Source: Wenzhouxiangellaceae bacterium | GTDB taxonomy: Bacteria; Pseudomonadota; Gammaproteobacteria; Xanthomonadales; Wenzhouxiangellaceae | Direction: 5' to 3' | NCBI GenBank assembly: GCA_028289455.1 | Contig: JANQPN010000075.1 | Location: forward strand, 62,001-126,000 | Length of the DNA stretch: 64,000 bases | Shown here: one piece after another, positions 63,072 through 64,000 of the stretch | How the letters are laid out: each line of letters opens with the position of its first letter | How positions within the stretch are numbered: position 1 is the stretch's first letter | Position numbers and translations under genes: made by a program | Notes under the pieces: model-generated | What the model saw: the letters and a program-made list of their open reading frames with translations, nothing else | What the model was told of the DNA's origin: nothing | Database searches by the model: none

Positions 63072-63825
63072 CAGTATGAATACTCAAACTGGTCAGTTGC
63101 TGTAGTGGTTTGTTGAATAGATCACGAACAAAATCAGTGGCAGGCTGGTTGACGATATCGTGTTTGCTGCCGACCTGATGCAGCTGTCCCTGGTGCAGCA
63201 CTGCTATGCGGTCAGCCAGCGTCAGGGCTTCGAAAATATCGTGGGTAACAAACACAATGGTTTTGCCGAGCTGCTGCTTCAGCTTTAACAGCTCCTGCTG
63301 CAACTGGTCACGGGTAATGCTATCCAATGCGCCAAATGGTTCGTCCATGAGCAGTAAATCGGCTTCTGTGGCCAGGGCGCGGGCAACACCAACCCGCTGC
63401 TGCTGGCCGCCGGACAGCTCATCCGGCCGGCGGTGTCCGTATTCGTCAGGGTCCAGGTTGACCATGGCAAGGTATTTTTCCGCAATTTTTTCACACTCTT
63501 GCGTGGTGGCGCCCTGCAGGTGGGGTACAGTACTGACGTTTTCAGCAACGCTTTGGTGTGGCAACAGGCCGATGTTCTGAAAAACGTAACCGATGGAGCG
63601 CCTGAGTGGCACAAGCTCGTAACTGGATAGATCGCGTTGCTTATAAATAATTTTTCCGGAGCTTGGCAACAGTAAACGGTTGATGAGCTTCAGCAGTGTA
63701 CTCTTACCGGAGCCTGAAGAGCCCAATATCACCAGCAGTTCGTTATCGGCTACTTCCAGAGAAATTGGATGCAGCGCATAGTTATCGGCTAAAAATGACT
63801 TGGTAACCGATTGTAGCTGCAGCAT
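63061..63825 (-). CDS. osmoprotectant ABC transporter, ATP-binding protein
   Basis: The start at 63825 (MLQLQSVTKSFLADNYALHP) fits the ATPase family; a longer frame from 63945 adds 40 unrelated residues. This 254-residue protein has Walker A GSSGSGKST, Q-loop YVFQNIG, signature LSGGQQQRVGVARAL and Walker B LLLMDEPFGALD. It lacks the C-terminal CBS pair of OpuAA/ProV. It energises the fused permease/binding protein. Confidence 0.94.
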   Translation of the reverse strand: MLQLQSVTKSFLADNYALHPISLEVADNELLVILGSSGSGKSTLLKLINRLLLPSSGKIIYKQRDLSSYELVPLRRSIGYVFQNIGLLPHQSVAENVSTVPHLQGATTQECEKIAEKYLAMVNLDPDEYGHRRPDELSGGQQQRVGVARALATEADLLLMDEPFGALDSITRDQLQQELLKLKQQLGKTIVFVTHDIFEALTLADRIAVLHQGQLHQVGSKHDIVNQPATDFVRDLFNKPLQQLTSLSIHTDDH

Positions 63826-63850
63826 TAGTCTATCTGTTGGCAAATATATG

Positions 63851-64000
63851 CTATTGGTTATCGACCTGCTTAACACTGTCACGCAGTTGCTGAACCTGCT
63901 GTTGGAGATACTGACTGGTGGCAATATCGGGAGATACCGGTTCACCTACAATCAGGTGAATTTCCTTAAGAAACTTCCTGGGTCTTTTTTTCAATCCGCT
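63851..64000 (-). CDS. 3' end of a gene running off the window, possibly a lipid acyltransferase
   Basis: Minus-strand frame open from the right edge to TAG (63853-63851). The 49 residues read include KKRPRKFLKEIHLIVGEPV and SPDIATSQYLQQQVQQLRD. The IHLIVGEPV-SP segment resembles the tail of PlsC-type 1-acylglycerol-3-phosphate acyltransferase or Aas-like proteins. The frame ends in Gln-rich helix. Identity is tentative. Confidence 0.6.
   Translation of the reverse strand, partial: SGLKKRPRKFLKEIHLIVGEPVSPDIATSQYLQQQVQQLRDSVKQVDNQ

Overview
The window reads as chromosomal DNA of a gammaproteobacterium with mid-range GC content. The evidence is the conserved blocks lptD-surA-pdxA-rsmA-apaH, ubiE-ubiJ-ubiB with hslU, gcvT-gcvH, djlA and an LptD-type outer-membrane system. 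Several exported proteins (two DUF1028 proteins, an SGNH hydrolase) end in a short Phe-x-x-x-Phe-Glu tail, and there are many secreted beta-rich proteins with a W-F-N/G-x-G module. This style recalls Marinicella/Wenzhouxiangella-like lineages, but that placement is inference only.

Layout. Positions 1-6.1 kb are an AT-richer accessory stretch: an STM3941-like membrane protein, a DUF1801 protein, a GNAT acetyltransferase, a large secreted FG-GAP-like protein and a string of very small minus-strand genes. At 6.1-11.6 kb is one operon with an ABC-2 exporter (ATPase and permease), a membrane-anchored amidohydrolase-CIA30 fusion and a DesK/DesR-like histidine kinase and LuxR-type regulator. At 11.6-19.6 kb are an M28 peptidase, a PqqB-like metallo-hydrolase, a CBS protein, an AsmA protein, a gluzincin peptidase and a sulfotransferase-like protein. 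At 19.9-24.4 kb are the ubiquinone genes ubiB, ubiJ, ubiE and hslU.

At 24.6-26.8 kb is the most notable locus: a three-gene bufferin-type RiPP operon. It holds a Cys-rich precursor with two near-identical 50-residue cores (12 core cysteines), a DUF692/MNIO oxidase (BufB) and a DUF2063 partner (BufC). Between the two cores 18 codons differ silently and only 5 change the residue, so both copies have been kept under protein-level selection. The precursor also has a lipobox-like signal peptide, which would tether it to a membrane. A membrane-embedded C13 (legumain-like) peptidase gene overlaps bufC tail to tail.

At 28-38 kb are a Y-family polymerase, a methyltransferase and a PF10023 aminopeptidase whose probable start codons share one CATG, then lptD-surA-pdxA-rsmA-apaH (apaG is absent). 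At 38-44 kb are rpe, djlA, purC, an Mpo1-like protein, an LCAT-like lipoprotein, an SGNH hydrolase and endonuclease V. At 44-48 kb are two sulfotransferase-like genes, tag, gcvH and gcvT; one sulfotransferase frame lacks any ATG/GTG/TTG/CTG start. At 48-53 kb are a membrane AraC regulator, an M23-like protein, an alpha/beta-hydrolase-OsmC fusion, a PduO-type adenosyltransferase and an HDAC-like deacetylase. At 53.5-61.4 kb are exported proteins, including two tandem paralogous pairs and a large BNR/sortilin-like propeller. At 61.5-63.8 kb is an osmoprotectant ABC transporter with fused permease and binding protein. The right edge cuts a gene that is probably a lipid acyltransferase.

No tRNA, rRNA, CRISPR array or insertion sequence was recognised. 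Start codons were refined by hand where a ribosome-binding site, signal peptide or family N-terminus argued for it.
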